Below are positions 42,935 to 51,615 of a stretch of DNA of 64,000 nt, piece after piece. Positions within the stretch are counted from its first letter, which is position 1. Each line of letters starts with the position of its first letter. Made by a program: the position numbers and the translations under genes. The stretch is from JAHEKD01 sp965215945 (lineage in GTDB: Bacteria > Pseudomonadota > Gammaproteobacteria > Arenicellales > JAHEKD01), in assembly GCA_965215945.1 (NCBI GenBank), contig CBDCFC010000028.1:1-64000 (forward strand), read 5' to 3'. Below the pieces are notes generated by a model, which was given only the letters and a program-made list of their open reading frames with translations, searched no databases and was not told the origin of the DNA.

Positions 42935-44136
42935 AAAATGCACAATACGATGTAGTTATTGTCGGTGCCGGATTGGCTGGCGCCACTTTCGCTTGCGCAC
43001 TTGCATCCTCAAAACTCAAGATCGCTTTGATCGATCGTAACCCCGGACCAGACGCACCTGATGGTGATTATGAATTGCGGGTAAGCTCATTAAACCGCGG
43101 TTCGGAAAATATATTAAGGCAGATCGATGCTTGGCAATTTATTGATCAGTCCCGCACTTATGTCTATGACAAAGTCCAGGTATGCCAGCAAGATAGTCAT
43201 TCAACCTTGACCTTCGACAGCACTGAAATGAACGAACCTTACATGGGCCGCATGATCGAAAACACTAACGTCGTGCATGCTCTGATGCAGCTTGTTGAAG
43301 TTAAGGACAACATCTCATTTGTCAGTGGCATCAATATTATTGACTTAGCCATTAAAGATGATTATGCGCAGTTAATCACCGAGCAAGGGGAATTCAAAAG
43401 CAAATTAGTAGTCGGCGCAGATGGGGCACGTTCATTTATTCGCAAACTTGCCGGATTTGAAGAAATTCAGGGTTTTTATGGTCAAAAATGTATTGTCGGC
43501 ACCGTGCAGTTTGACGGCGACCATCAGCAAACTGCCTGGCAGCGATTTCTCTCTACCGGACCATTGGGCATTTTGCCGCTGGCACCCGGCTATTGCTCCC
43601 TGGCCTGGAGCTGTGAAAACACGTTTGCAGATGAACGTTTGAGCGAATCCGAACAGGATTTTATTAACGCTTTGGAACAAGCACTTGGTGGACATTTAGG
43701 CAACGTTTTAGCCATGCCTCAGCGTGCTTGCTATCCACTAACCCACATGCATCCACAACAATATGTCGCCCATCGAATTGCCTTAATTGGTGACGCGGCT
43801 CATACCATACATCCTTTGGCCGGCTTAGGTGCGAACCTGGGTATCACCGATGCAGCGGCACTTGCCAGAGTGCTACTCGACCAACAAAGTAAGAGAAATA
43901 TGGATCCTGGGCTACATCAAACACTCAGACGCTATGAACGATGGCGTAAACCGCAAAATCAGATCTACTTGTCGACTATGAGTGGTTTGAATATGTTGTT
44001 CAGTGAAAAATTGAATTCTCTCAGTGGATTACGCTCTATCGGTTTGCAAATAGCCGATAAGCTCACACCTGCCAAAAGTCTGCTCATGCAACAGGCAATG
44101 GGATTAAGCCCGGACTATCCAAACCTAATTAAATAA
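42931..44136 (+). CDS. ubiI: Ubiquinone-synthesis FAD hydroxylase UbiI (VisC-like)
   Basis: A 401-residue paralogue of UbiH. It has G-A-G-L-A-G-A-T-F-A at the FAD site, V-G-A-D-G-A-R-S-F-I in the middle and I-G-D-A-A-H-T-I-H-P-L-A-G-L-G-A-N-L-G near the C-terminus. UbiI puts the C5 hydroxyl on the polyprenylphenol ring. The start overlaps ubiH. The 3' end overlaps the nhaR 3' end by 12 bases on the opposite strand. Confidence 0.88.
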   Translation: MKNAQYDVVIVGAGLAGATFACALASSKLKIALIDRNPGPDAPDGDYELRVSSLNRGSENILRQIDAWQFIDQSRTYVYDKVQVCQQDSHSTLTFDSTEMNEPYMGRMIENTNVVHALMQLVEVKDNISFVSGINIIDLAIKDDYAQLITEQGEFKSKLVVGADGARSFIRKLAGFEEIQGFYGQKCIVGTVQFDGDHQQTAWQRFLSTGPLGILPLAPGYCSLAWSCENTFADERLSESEQDFINALEQALGGHLGNVLAMPQRACYPLTHMHPQQYVAHRIALIGDAAHTIHPLAGLGANLGITDAAALARVLLDQQSKRNMDPGLHQTLRRYERWRKPQNQIYLSTMSGLNMLFSEKLNSLSGLRSIGLQIADKLTPAKSLLMQQAMGLSPDYPNLIK

Positions 44137-45024
44137 AGTCGTCGAAGCCATTTCGCGGATGTGGTTAACAGCCGGGTGTTTAACACGGCGTTCGGCAGTA
44201 ATCGCATAAAATTGTTCCTGGATAGCTTCTGTACGCCCAACGACATGAACATCGTACTGTTTTAAAATTTCGTTTTCAATCACCGAGGGCGCACAAAAAA
44301 TACCTTTTCCCTCCTGTCCAAAAACTTTCAACAGAGCGCTGTCTGCAAATTCACCGACAATATAGGGCGAGATCTCCATTTCATCAAACCATTGATCAAT
44401 AGCCCGCCTGAGAACTGTATCGAGATTCGGCAACAAAAAAGGCTGCTGATGTAATGAACCGGGAAATTCATGGTGAAGGATTGTCGCCAATCTTTCGCTG
44501 GCAAAAAATGTTACTCCACAAGTTCCGAGCGCGTGATGGTAGGCCTTGATATTTAAAGTGGGGTTGATTTGCCGATCTGCCAGAATCAGATCTAATTTGT
44601 GTGCCGCTAAATCTGTCAGCAATGATTCGAATTTGTCTTCCTGACAGACAATGCGAATATCGGTTGAAAGTTGAAATGCCGGATTTAATAATCGATATAC
44701 AATCAATTTGGGCATCACATCGGCCACACCAACTTTAAACTGTATCTGTTTTTGATGTTGGTCATTACTAATAAAGTTCTCCAGCTCCATTCCCAATAAA
44801 AAAATACTTTCAGCATACTCGCAAGTGATCTTGCCTATTTCGGTCAGGACCAGTTGGCGACCTGTTTTTTTAAATAGTTCCACATCAAGCATTTCTTCCA
44901 GCGTATTGATCTGTGCGCTCAATGTGGGTGGAGTCAAATGTAATAGTTCGCTGGCCCTGGCGATACTGCCCTCTTTGGCCACCACCCAAAAATAATATAA
45001 GTGTTTGTAATTTAAACGATTCAT
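44125..45024 (-). CDS. nhaR: LysR-family regulator NhaR
   Basis: A 299-residue LysR protein. The N-terminus N-Y-K-H-L-Y-Y-F-W-V-V-A-K-E-G-S matches NhaR, followed by the helix-turn-helix L-T-P-P-T-L-S-A-Q-I. The effector domain has V-G-V-A-D-V-M-P-K, G-E-F-A-D-S-A-L-L-K-V-F-G and A-E-R-R-V-K-H-P-A-V. In enterics NhaR senses Na+ and activates nhaA; no nhaA adjoins here. It is divergent from an HPF-like gene, and the 6-3-6 palindrome 45030-45044 just upstream of its ATG may be its own site. Confidence 0.88.
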   Translation of the reverse strand: MNRLNYKHLYYFWVVAKEGSIARASELLHLTPPTLSAQINTLEEMLDVELFKKTGRQLVLTEIGKITCEYAESIFLLGMELENFISNDQHQKQIQFKVGVADVMPKLIVYRLLNPAFQLSTDIRIVCQEDKFESLLTDLAAHKLDLILADRQINPTLNIKAYHHALGTCGVTFFASERLATILHHEFPGSLHQQPFLLPNLDTVLRRAIDQWFDEMEISPYIVGEFADSALLKVFGQEGKGIFCAPSVIENEILKQYDVHVVGRTEAIQEQFYAITAERRVKHPAVNHIREMASTTLFN

Positions 45025-45029
45025 AATCG

Positions 45030-45044
45030 TTAGATTATATCTAA
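45030..45044. promoter_or_regulatory. Candidate NhaR/LysR operator
   Basis: TTAGAT-TAT-ATCTAA is a perfect inverted repeat with a three-base centre. It sits five bases upstream of the nhaR ATG, in the divergent gap with the HPF-like gene. The T-N11-A shape fits LysR-type sites. It could serve autoregulation and control of the divergent cluster. Confidence 0.4.
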
Positions 45045-45128
45045 TATTTTATTAAAAACATTCGAATTTTATTTTTATTCTTTTGCTTCTAAACTCATCC
45101 TCACTAACACAGTATAAGGTGATAAACG

Positions 45129-45485
45129 ATGGAAATGACAATTCAAACTCAAGGTTTCAAATTAACACGCTCACTGGAGCAGTTTATCCGCTATCAAATT
45201 ATAAAAGCATTGAGATGCTGCTCAGACAACGTTGAACGAGTAGTGGTGCGATTGAAAGATATTAATGGTCCCAAAGGCGGTGAAGACAAGCATTGCTACG
45301 TTGAAATTAAACTGGCTCGCAAACCGATGCTGGTTATTACAAAAACCCACGGTGATATGTATCACTCTGTTCGACAGACCACCAAGAAAGCAGCCCGCAC
45401 TGCACTTAGGCAACTAAAAAAGCGACGGGTTTTGAGATTGAAACGGCGTCTGCAGACTAAATCAAGCTTACAAGACTTATCTTAA
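45129..45485 (+). CDS. Ribosome-hibernation-factor-like protein (HPF/RaiA family)
   Basis: A 118-residue protein of the HPF/RaiA fold: M-T-I-Q-T-Q-G-F-K-L-T at the N-terminus, then V-E-R-V-V-V-R-L-K-D-I-N-G-P-K-G-G and A-V/S-V-R-Q-T-T-K-K-A-A-R-T-A-L-R-Q-L. The C-terminus is very basic (K-K-R-R-V-L-R-L-K-R-R-L). The G-P-K-G-G-x-D-K block marks the variant family often found in stress clusters, not the canonical rpoN-linked hpf. It probably binds ribosomes or rRNA under stress. First gene of the cluster with yccA-like and two small genes. Confidence 0.8.
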   Translation: MEMTIQTQGFKLTRSLEQFIRYQIIKALRCCSDNVERVVVRLKDINGPKGGEDKHCYVEIKLARKPMLVITKTHGDMYHSVRQTTKKAARTALRQLKKRRVLRLKRRLQTKSSLQDLS

Positions 45486-45506
45486 CAACCAATCGTGAAG
45501 TGAATC

Positions 45507-46172
45507 ATGGAAAACATCAAACATATTGACTATGCAGCTGGAACTGAATCAGTTCTGCAGCATAAAGTTCTGAGAAATACTTATGCATTATTATCGATGA
45601 CTTTATTTTTCAGCGCGTTAATGGCCGGCATATCGATCGCACTGGGGTTACCGCATCCCGGTATCATCATTACGCTTGTCGGTTATTTTGGCTTGCTTTA
45701 TCTGACCGCTGCGAATCGGAACTCTGCTGTAGGTATTCTCTGTGTATTTGCGCTAACCGGTTTCATGGGCTATACCCTGGGACCGATCATCAGCAACTAT
45801 CTTGCGATACCCAGCGGCAGCTTAATCGTCACAAAGGCTTTAATGACCACGGCCATTATATTCATTGGCTTGTCCACCTATGTGCTGATTACCCGAAAAA
45901 ATCTGACTTTTATAGGCGGGTTTTTGATGGCAGGAATCCTAGTGGCGTTTGCTGGGGCAATAGGTGCATTGATTTTTAGTATACCTGCATTAAGCCTGGC
46001 TATATCAACGATTTTTGTACTGCTGATGTCTGCTTTGATTCTATATGAAACCAGCAACATTATTCATGGCGGTGAAAGCAATTACATCATGGCTACGGTA
46101 AGCCTATTTGTTGCACTTTACAACCTATTTTCAAGTTTACTGATGCTGCTTGGGTTTTCATCTCAGGAATAG
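45507..46172 (+). CDS. yccA: Bax-inhibitor-1/YccA-family membrane protein
   Basis: A 221-residue protein with seven hydrophobic helices, the TMBIM/BI-1 fold. Helix one starts L-R-N-T-Y-A-L-L-S-M-T-L-F-F-S, the middle has F-M-G-Y-T-L-G-P-I, and the C-terminal helices contain L-Y-E-T-S-N-I-I-H-G-G-E and Y-N-L-F-S-S-L-L. In E. coli YccA interacts with FtsH and protects SecY. It follows the HPF-like gene by 21 bases, suggesting a membrane/translation stress operon. Confidence 0.9.
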   Translation: MENIKHIDYAAGTESVLQHKVLRNTYALLSMTLFFSALMAGISIALGLPHPGIIITLVGYFGLLYLTAANRNSAVGILCVFALTGFMGYTLGPIISNYLAIPSGSLIVTKALMTTAIIFIGLSTYVLITRKNLTFIGGFLMAGILVAFAGAIGALIFSIPALSLAISTIFVLLMSALILYETSNIIHGGESNYIMATVSLFVALYNLFSSLLMLLGFSSQE

Positions 46173-46201
46173 CATTTCATTCAAAAACAGGAGTCTAAAA
46201 G

Positions 46202-46525
46202 ATGACCGCACAATGCCTTAAAAAACATAGCCTCAATCTGGGCAGTGAATTGCTTAATAACGCTATGCAAAAAGCTAAAAGTGAGGCAAACAAGTTACAA
46301 CACTATCGTCGCTATCGTAAAGCGCTTGGCAGTCCCTCTCGAGTTTACCGACATCCTGCAGATGTGCTTGCCGATGCAAACATGAACCAGAATGAAAAGC
46401 ATGAGATTCTGCAATCCTGGCGCTCTGAGGCATTTTTATTACAGACTGCGGAAAATGAGGGCTTTGAAGGTGGCGAGCTTTGCCTGGTCGATGAGATTGA
46501 GATCTGTCTAAACCGAACAGCTTAA
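46202..46525 (+). CDS. Uncharacterised 107-aa soluble protein
   Basis: A charged, helical protein. The N-terminal half is basic (K-L-Q-H-Y-R-R-Y-R-K-A-L). The middle H-P-A-D-V-L-A-D-A-N-M-N-Q-N-E-K-H-E-I-L-Q-S-W followed by R-S-E-A-F-L-L-Q-T-A-E-N-E-G resembles small stress-associated proteins with a P-x-E/D-V-L-x-D ... E-K-x-x-I-L-x-x-W pattern that I have seen in many proteobacteria without a known role. It follows yccA by 29 bases, after AGGAGTC seven bases upstream of the ATG. Confidence 0.72.
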   Translation: MTAQCLKKHSLNLGSELLNNAMQKAKSEANKLQHYRRYRKALGSPSRVYRHPADVLADANMNQNEKHEILQSWRSEAFLLQTAENEGFEGGELCLVDEIEICLNRTA

Positions 46526-46552
46526 CAATTATCATTATCGAGGTATCTAAAC

Positions 46553-46666
46553 ATGAGTCTACAACATTTATTCAACCAAGGTGTGAGTAGTGTCATACCT
46601 GCTGATTTTGCTGTGCATTTACAGCAACAGGCTAGAGCTGGGTTTGAACAATCTGTTCAGAATTAG
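46553..46666 (+). CDS. 37-aa small protein
   Basis: A small frame beginning M-S-L-Q-H-L-F-N-Q-G-V-S-S-V and ending E-Q-S-V-Q-N, preceded by GAGGT eight bases before the ATG and 27 bases after the previous stop. It has no membrane helix. Position and ribosome site support translation; the product is unrecognised. It would be the last gene of the HPF-YccA cluster and is followed by a hairpin. Confidence 0.5.
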   Translation: MSLQHLFNQGVSSVIPADFAVHLQQQARAGFEQSVQN

Positions 46667-46698
46667 TAAAAGACTATCCTTTTACTTGCCACTTTAAC

Positions 46699-46729
46699 AG
46701 GCCCTTATGCTATATAAGGATAAGGGCCT
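46699..46729 (+). terminator. Hairpin after the stress cluster
   Basis: AGGCCCTTA (46699-46707) pairs with TAAGGGCCT (46721-46729) over nine bases with a 13-base loop. It lies after the last gene of the cluster and 21 bases before the next start. The following sequence is AT-rich (TACTAATAAAT) but has no clean T-tract, so it may be a weak terminator. Confidence 0.5.
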
Positions 46730-46750
46730 TACTAATAAATTAACTGTGCC

Positions 46751-48358
46751 GTGAACTTTCCAGATAAGATTACTGCCAAACCTACGAGGTTGTTAATATT
46801 AACAATTATCGGATTAATTATCTTTGCGGCAGTTGCCACCCATAGCAAACAGGAAAACGGCAAACAGAAACAGGACGATACCTCTGAAAACACATTGAGT
46901 TCAATGGACTGTCTAGATGGCCTTTTTGATGGTCCTACTGATACTCTTAAAACCCATTCAATCAATCTTGATTTTACCGGCCGTATTGCAGTTGGTGATC
47001 TCAATGCCGATAACCATCTTGACTTCGTCGTTTCAAATCGAGATCGATTAGCCGCCTATGATCTGTGTGGTAACCAACTCTGGCAAGCAGATGCAGATAC
47101 CAATTGGGATTATCCCGCTCATGTTTATTGGAACTGGACCAGCTATGGGTATATCGGCGATGCAGACGGCGATGGAAACGGTGAATTCTTGCACATTGGT
47201 TCAGACTGGCGAACACTCTATGTGCGCAACGGATTAAGCGGTGAAATTAAGCATGAAATTGATTTAGGGACAGAAACAAATTGGATGTATGTCTTACTTG
47301 GCCATCGCGGCGAAAAAGCCGATGATCCACCAACTCGCATTTTCGTCACCGGCCGACCGGGCCATAATAGAATCAAAGCGATAGATATAAGAAGCGGCAA
47401 CCCAGAAATTGAATGGGTTTTTATAACGCGGATTATTCAAAATGCTTACATGCCACCCATAGCCGTTAATCTTGATCAAACGGGCGGCGATGAAATCGTC
47501 CATTCAACTGTCGCCGTTGATGAAAATGGTGCACTGATATGGCGCTATAGTTTTAACGACTTTTCGGTATTAGGTGCGGCGCATACATTGACCGTCAGGG
47601 ATATTGACCCGGACTTACCAGGTCACGAAGCAGTGTATAGCATCTATGGACCCAAACGAGGCGCACCTTCATTAATTGGCCTGTCAAGTTCAGATCCGAA
47701 CTCGATTTCTTGGCAAGCTTATTCACCACATAGAGAACGACATCCTCATCAACACAGCGTCGGTGATTTTGATGTCAATACCCCCGGCCTTGAAGTGCTC
47801 GCGCGAAATAATGACGCCAAAAATCACTGGCTGATTGATGCCAAAGGGAAATTAATCCATGAGAAAGTCAGACTCAATCAATCCAGTTTTCCCAGTGGCT
47901 GGTACAGTGGCGAGTTGGTTCAAAGTATTGAATGGGATGAAACTCCGGGCACAGAAGTTCTCTACACAGAAAGGCATGTCAGCTTTAGAGAAGTTCCTCG
48001 CTTAGTCATCACTTCATCAACACCTCCTGTGGCGGCAAAAACGCCTTTTTTTCATGGTGGTATTGATATTACAAAAATCGATAATGATAAAAGATTATCT
48101 AATAAACCCGACCCCAGCCGGCAGAGCTGGTTTGGCTATGTGGATCGCCCCCCACGATATAATAATGATGGGCCCTATGAGGGCGCCGCGCATGCCATCG
48201 ATATATTTGGTGATGGCCGTGAAGAGGTGCTGACCTGGGCTGCCGGAAAAATCATGATTTACTATAATTCAGGCCATGCTGACGTTGGGCCACGAAGAAA
48301 TAACCCTGAATACATGAAAAGAAAAAAAATATGGACTAATGTCTACAATCCGCGTTGA
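46751..48358 (+). CDS. FG-GAP/VCBS beta-propeller protein, membrane-anchored or exported
   Basis: A 535-residue protein with an N-terminal signal anchor (L-L-I-L-T-I-I-G-L-I-I-F-A-A-V-A, ~14-29). It is followed by repeated propeller blades with calcium-type loops: V-G-D-L-N-A-D-N-H-L-D-F-V-V (~77-90), G-D-A-D-G-D-G-N-G-E-F-L-H-I, and a later D-I-F-G-D-G-R-E-E-V-L. The arrangement recalls polysaccharide-lyase-type (rhamnogalacturonan lyase) propellers, but catalysis cannot be claimed. Starts at GTG. It converges on the Kef-type gene, with only three bases between stops. Confidence 0.72.
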   Translation: MNFPDKITAKPTRLLILTIIGLIIFAAVATHSKQENGKQKQDDTSENTLSSMDCLDGLFDGPTDTLKTHSINLDFTGRIAVGDLNADNHLDFVVSNRDRLAAYDLCGNQLWQADADTNWDYPAHVYWNWTSYGYIGDADGDGNGEFLHIGSDWRTLYVRNGLSGEIKHEIDLGTETNWMYVLLGHRGEKADDPPTRIFVTGRPGHNRIKAIDIRSGNPEIEWVFITRIIQNAYMPPIAVNLDQTGGDEIVHSTVAVDENGALIWRYSFNDFSVLGAAHTLTVRDIDPDLPGHEAVYSIYGPKRGAPSLIGLSSSDPNSISWQAYSPHRERHPHQHSVGDFDVNTPGLEVLARNNDAKNHWLIDAKGKLIHEKVRLNQSSFPSGWYSGELVQSIEWDETPGTEVLYTERHVSFREVPRLVITSSTPPVAAKTPFFHGGIDITKIDNDKRLSNKPDPSRQSWFGYVDRPPRYNNDGPYEGAAHAIDIFGDGREEVLTWAAGKIMIYYNSGHADVGPRRNNPEYMKRKKIWTNVYNPR

Positions 48359-48361
48359 GAA

Positions 48362-49975
48362 TTATTGGGTTGCCTCATTCGAGCTCATGTTCCTTACAAC
48401 ATGCTCAGCAAATCCTGCGCCGGCCTTGGTGTAGATATTAAAAACCTCACTAACACCTTCATTTCGCAACAGCTCTTCTTCATCAGGATAGCGTGCTACT
48501 GCAGCGATCTGAGCCGGATAAGCCATACTTTTTAGTTGATTAAGCGCACTCAAATTAGCTTGCAAGTTAGGCATGGCAAGTAAAATCAATTCGAATGGCG
48601 CGTTGTGTTCAATTTTTTCCCAAAAATCAGGGTCACTGGGATTGCCGACTACCACATCGCGGTCTGCCTGTTTCTGTTGCTCAATCAACTTTTCATCAAA
48701 ATCAATTCCAATAACTTTTTCATTTTGTGAAACACATAATGCATCGTACGCGCCTTCGCCAACTCTCCCCATTCCAAACACAGCCACCCTGGCATCGTTA
48801 GTATCAATTGAGACATCATCCGGCAGCCGTTCCCTGCGTTCTTGAGAACGCCAGAAATCGTGGTATTTGCGATATATTTCGTTATCTGCCTTGTTCAAAG
48901 GCGCCGCGACAATTAAGGATATCGATAATGCAATCGCCATAACAATAAGCCACTGTGGGTCTAACCAGTTGTTTGAAACACCAATCGCCACCACGATGAG
49001 GCCGAATTCACTGTAATTAGTTAAATTCAGCGTAGCAAGCAATGTTGTTCTGGCCCTAAGCTTTAACCCCGCCATAATCTTAATAAACAGGGCGGATTTA
49101 ATAAAAATCAAGGGAACCAATGCCGCGCCGGTAAGAACGGTTAACAAACTCAGTTCACCGGCTAAGCCTATAGTGAGAAAAAAGCCTACCAGAAACAAAT
49201 CCTTAAAACCCAACATGCTTTTGGCCAGCTCTTCGGCTTTCGGATGTGTAGAAATTAATATCCCGATAATAAGTGCACCCAAGTCGTCTTTGACCCCGAC
49301 CAACTCAAATATTTCCGCTCCCCCCAGGGCCAGAACCAGGCCAAATAAAATCAGCAATTCTCCATGGCCGGTTCGCTCAAGTATTAGCTTAAGCAGATAA
49401 GCTGCTGGAATGAGTAACACGAGCCCAATTGCCCAGATCGACGGCAATTTACCTGACGAGGCGGCCAGAAAAATAACAGCCGCTAAATCCTGCATGATTA
49501 AAATCCCGATTGCTATACGACCATGACGCGAACTCATTTCGCCTTTTTCTTCCAACACTTTGACCACAAACACAGTGCTCGAAAAACTTAAAGCAAAGGC
49601 GATTAACAATGCCTGTTGAAGATTTAGTTCTGATAACAAAGGTAGAGCCAGAAACGACAAAATAAAAATCAAGAATCCAAACAACACGGTTACCAGCGAC
49701 ATGTGAATTAAGGTCGTCCCCCAGATTTGAATACGTTTCAAACTCTTTACATCCAGCTTCAAACCAACCGCAAACAGTAATAAGGTAATCCCCAGATCCG
49801 CCAGTTTTTGCAGTATTTCCCCACTGGCAACGCCAAAATAATTCAATAAAAAACCCGCTGCCAAAAACCCAACCAAAGGCGGCAGCTTCACCAGACTGGA
49901 TAAAAAGCCCAGTAAAAAAGCCAAAGATATCCAGACTACATCACCCAGTGCGATTGCGACCCATTGAAAATCCAT
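48362..49975 (-). CDS. CPA2-family (Kef-type) cation:proton antiporter with TrkA-N domain
   Basis: A 537-residue inner-membrane antiporter. About twelve hydrophobic helices make up residues 1-370, with family motifs L-P-P-L-V-G-F-L-A-A-G, F-A-L-S-F-S-S-T-V-F-V-V-K and Q-D-L-A-A-V. A cytosolic TrkA-N/RCK domain follows, with the NAD-binding G-M-G-R-V-G-E-G. It resembles KefB/YbaL-type K+ efflux systems gated by nucleotides. No KefG-like ancillary gene is near. It is convergent with the FG-GAP gene. Confidence 0.87.
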   Translation of the reverse strand: MDFQWVAIALGDVVWISLAFLLGFLSSLVKLPPLVGFLAAGFLLNYFGVASGEILQKLADLGITLLLFAVGLKLDVKSLKRIQIWGTTLIHMSLVTVLFGFLIFILSFLALPLLSELNLQQALLIAFALSFSSTVFVVKVLEEKGEMSSRHGRIAIGILIMQDLAAVIFLAASSGKLPSIWAIGLVLLIPAAYLLKLILERTGHGELLILFGLVLALGGAEIFELVGVKDDLGALIIGILISTHPKAEELAKSMLGFKDLFLVGFFLTIGLAGELSLLTVLTGAALVPLIFIKSALFIKIMAGLKLRARTTLLATLNLTNYSEFGLIVVAIGVSNNWLDPQWLIVMAIALSISLIVAAPLNKADNEIYRKYHDFWRSQERRERLPDDVSIDTNDARVAVFGMGRVGEGAYDALCVSQNEKVIGIDFDEKLIEQQKQADRDVVVGNPSDPDFWEKIEHNAPFELILLAMPNLQANLSALNQLKSMAYPAQIAAVARYPDEEELLRNEGVSEVFNIYTKAGAGFAEHVVRNMSSNEATQ

Positions 49976-50159
49976 ACAAAAATCTTAAAGTTAAATAACT
50001 ACAGGCTAAGTCTACGATATGTATACTTGCCGTTGAATTGTTCTCTCATATTAGTTGAACATTCTTGAGTTATCCATTAGAAACAATCTAATTATTAATT
50101 GACATAGTCGATGTACTAAACGGCGAACTTTGTATTAAGGCAACCCAATAATATTTCAC

Positions 50160-50735
50160 TCAGTTCTGGATCCATGACTGAATCGATTCACTACCAAATT
50201 TAAAAGTTTCCAGGCAGTGATGCACTGCTCCTTCAGGTAATAATTTACTAGCCATCAATTTAATTTCAGAAACTTCAAATTCTGCCTGATGATGTTTTGG
50301 AAGCGATAAATTATTTGGCTTTTTCTTAAACCGGCAAATTGTTAAATGTGGCAGAAACGATTTTACATCTCGTCTGCCGGTTTTTCGCAAACACTGGCAT
50401 TGATAATGCAACTTCGCTAAGTCCTTGTTTAGATGGCAACATAAAGCCAGTAATCGGGCAGACTTTACTGACGGCAAATAACGAAAAGCCAGTGTTTGAA
50501 TTGAAATCAGACTATGTTTCTGGCAAATCATTCTTAACTTGTTTTTCAGATCATCTATGAAGGTAACTTTTGTATCGCCCAAAAAAGATAAGGTCAGATG
50601 AACCTGGTGTTTATTAACTAACCGGTGCTGCTTCGATAACCCCTCACGAACTTGGTCGAACCATACCTCAACTAGATTCTCTGGCGGATAGATAGCAATA
50701 AACAGTCGTTGGTATTCTTCTTTAGAATTTGACAT
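50160..50735 (-). CDS. thpR: RNA 2',3'-cyclic phosphodiesterase (2'-5' RNA ligase family)
   Basis: A 191-residue 2H-phosphoesterase. Both catalytic tetrapeptides are present: H-L-T-L (His46, Thr48) in V-H-L-T-L-S-F-L-G-D and H-L-T-I (His130, Thr132) in F-L-P-H-L-T-I-C-R-F. L-F-I-A-I-Y-P-P at the N-terminus is typical of ThpR. It opens 2',3'-cyclic RNA ends. A single gene separated by 382 gene-free bases from fur. Confidence 0.9.
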   Translation of the reverse strand: MSNSKEEYQRLFIAIYPPENLVEVWFDQVREGLSKQHRLVNKHQVHLTLSFLGDTKVTFIDDLKNKLRMICQKHSLISIQTLAFRYLPSVKSARLLALCCHLNKDLAKLHYQCQCLRKTGRRDVKSFLPHLTICRFKKKPNNLSLPKHHQAEFEVSEIKLMASKLLPEGAVHHCLETFKFGSESIQSWIQN

Positions 50736-51063
50736 TTAAAATATGTAATCAGCTTGGATTTAACTTAGTACTTTGGTTCGTATTAGCACCTCAGATTCCA
50801 GGGTTTTATGCATCGGTCAAAGCATTACTGATGTGGCTTACAGCATTTAGGTTTTTATTGCAAATAAAACAATGTGCGAAAATCACATAATTAAGTGGCA
50901 ACCCTGTTGCTGGCGCATCCAACAATCCTGACAGAGTTTCCCCGCTAACAGATTGAAACTGGACTTTTTTAGACGGCATACTAAGCCTCCCAGGCTTGAT
51001 CGATTTTCATCATTAGAGCATAAACCGATGTGTAAGTTCTAACCTTCAAATGAGCAGAGTAAT
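50736..51063. other. Gene-free region upstream of fur
   Basis: About 330 bases with no convincing gene on either strand. It is AT-rich and contains a TTTTTATTGCAAATAAAA arm pair near 50850. No repeat shared with the rest of the window was found. The fur promoter should lie at its right end, next to the Fur box. Confidence 0.5.
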
Positions 51064-51078
51064 TGAGAATGATTCTCA
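51064..51078. promoter_or_regulatory. Fur box
   Basis: TGAGAATGATTCTCA is a perfect 7-1-7 palindrome matching the core of the Fur consensus. It lies 40 bases upstream of the fur ATG (51118), a position that fits repression of its own promoter and so of the whole downstream gene series. Confidence 0.85.
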
Positions 51079-51117
51079 TAAATGTTAATATCCTCAAATA
51101 GCAGTAAGAGCAAAATC

Positions 51118-51588
51118 ATGACTGAATCACCCAAAACGCTTAAACAAGCCGGCCTCAAAACCACCTTGCCAAGAATTAAAATTCTTGAACTACTGCACAG
51201 CAATGCTGTTCGTCACGTCAGTGCTGAGGACGTTTACAAAGCAATGCTTGATACCGATGACGAAATCGGTCTGGCAACTGTCTATCGAGTATTGACCGAT
51301 TTTGAGAACGCCGGCCTGGTGATACGCCATAATTTTGAAGGCGGACGTTCAGTATTTGAGCTCAATGATCAACCGGAACATGATCACATGGTCTGTACTG
51401 AATGCGGTCATGTTTTTGAATTTCTCGACGAAAAAATCAATGAACGGCAACGCAAAATGGCCAGTAAAGCTGGTTTTTCAATTGCCGATCATTCACTTTA
51501 TGTTTATGGCACCTGCGATGGTATTAAAGAAAAAGGGAAATGTGATAAAGAACCTCAACGTGATTTAAACCTCGTAGCCAGCGAATAA
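51118..51588 (+). CDS. fur: Ferric uptake regulator Fur
   Basis: A 156-residue Fe(II)-dependent repressor. The winged helix has L-K-T-T-L-P-R-I-K-I-L-E-L-L and E-I-G-L-A-T-V-Y-R-V-L. The metal site region is H-D-H (88-90), and structural zinc cysteines are Cys93/Cys96 (C-T-E-C-G) and Cys133/Cys142. H-N-F-E-G-G-R-S-V-F-E-L is near-identical to E. coli Fur. I chose the ATG at 51118 (M-T-E-S-P-K-T-L-K); an upstream in-frame ATG at 51082 would abut the Fur box and lacks a ribosome site. The next gene starts 27 bases after its stop. Confidence 0.95.
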   Translation: MTESPKTLKQAGLKTTLPRIKILELLHSNAVRHVSAEDVYKAMLDTDDEIGLATVYRVLTDFENAGLVIRHNFEGGRSVFELNDQPEHDHMVCTECGHVFEFLDEKINERQRKMASKAGFSIADHSLYVYGTCDGIKEKGKCDKEPQRDLNLVASE

Positions 51589-51615
51589 TACTTCCCCGGC
51601 CTAGCAACTGTTATC

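Noticed and set aside
51082..51117. Upstream ATG of fur as the true start
   Set aside because: It lies four bases after the Fur box, has no ribosome site, and adds residues absent from Fur proteins; the ATG at 51118 fits better.
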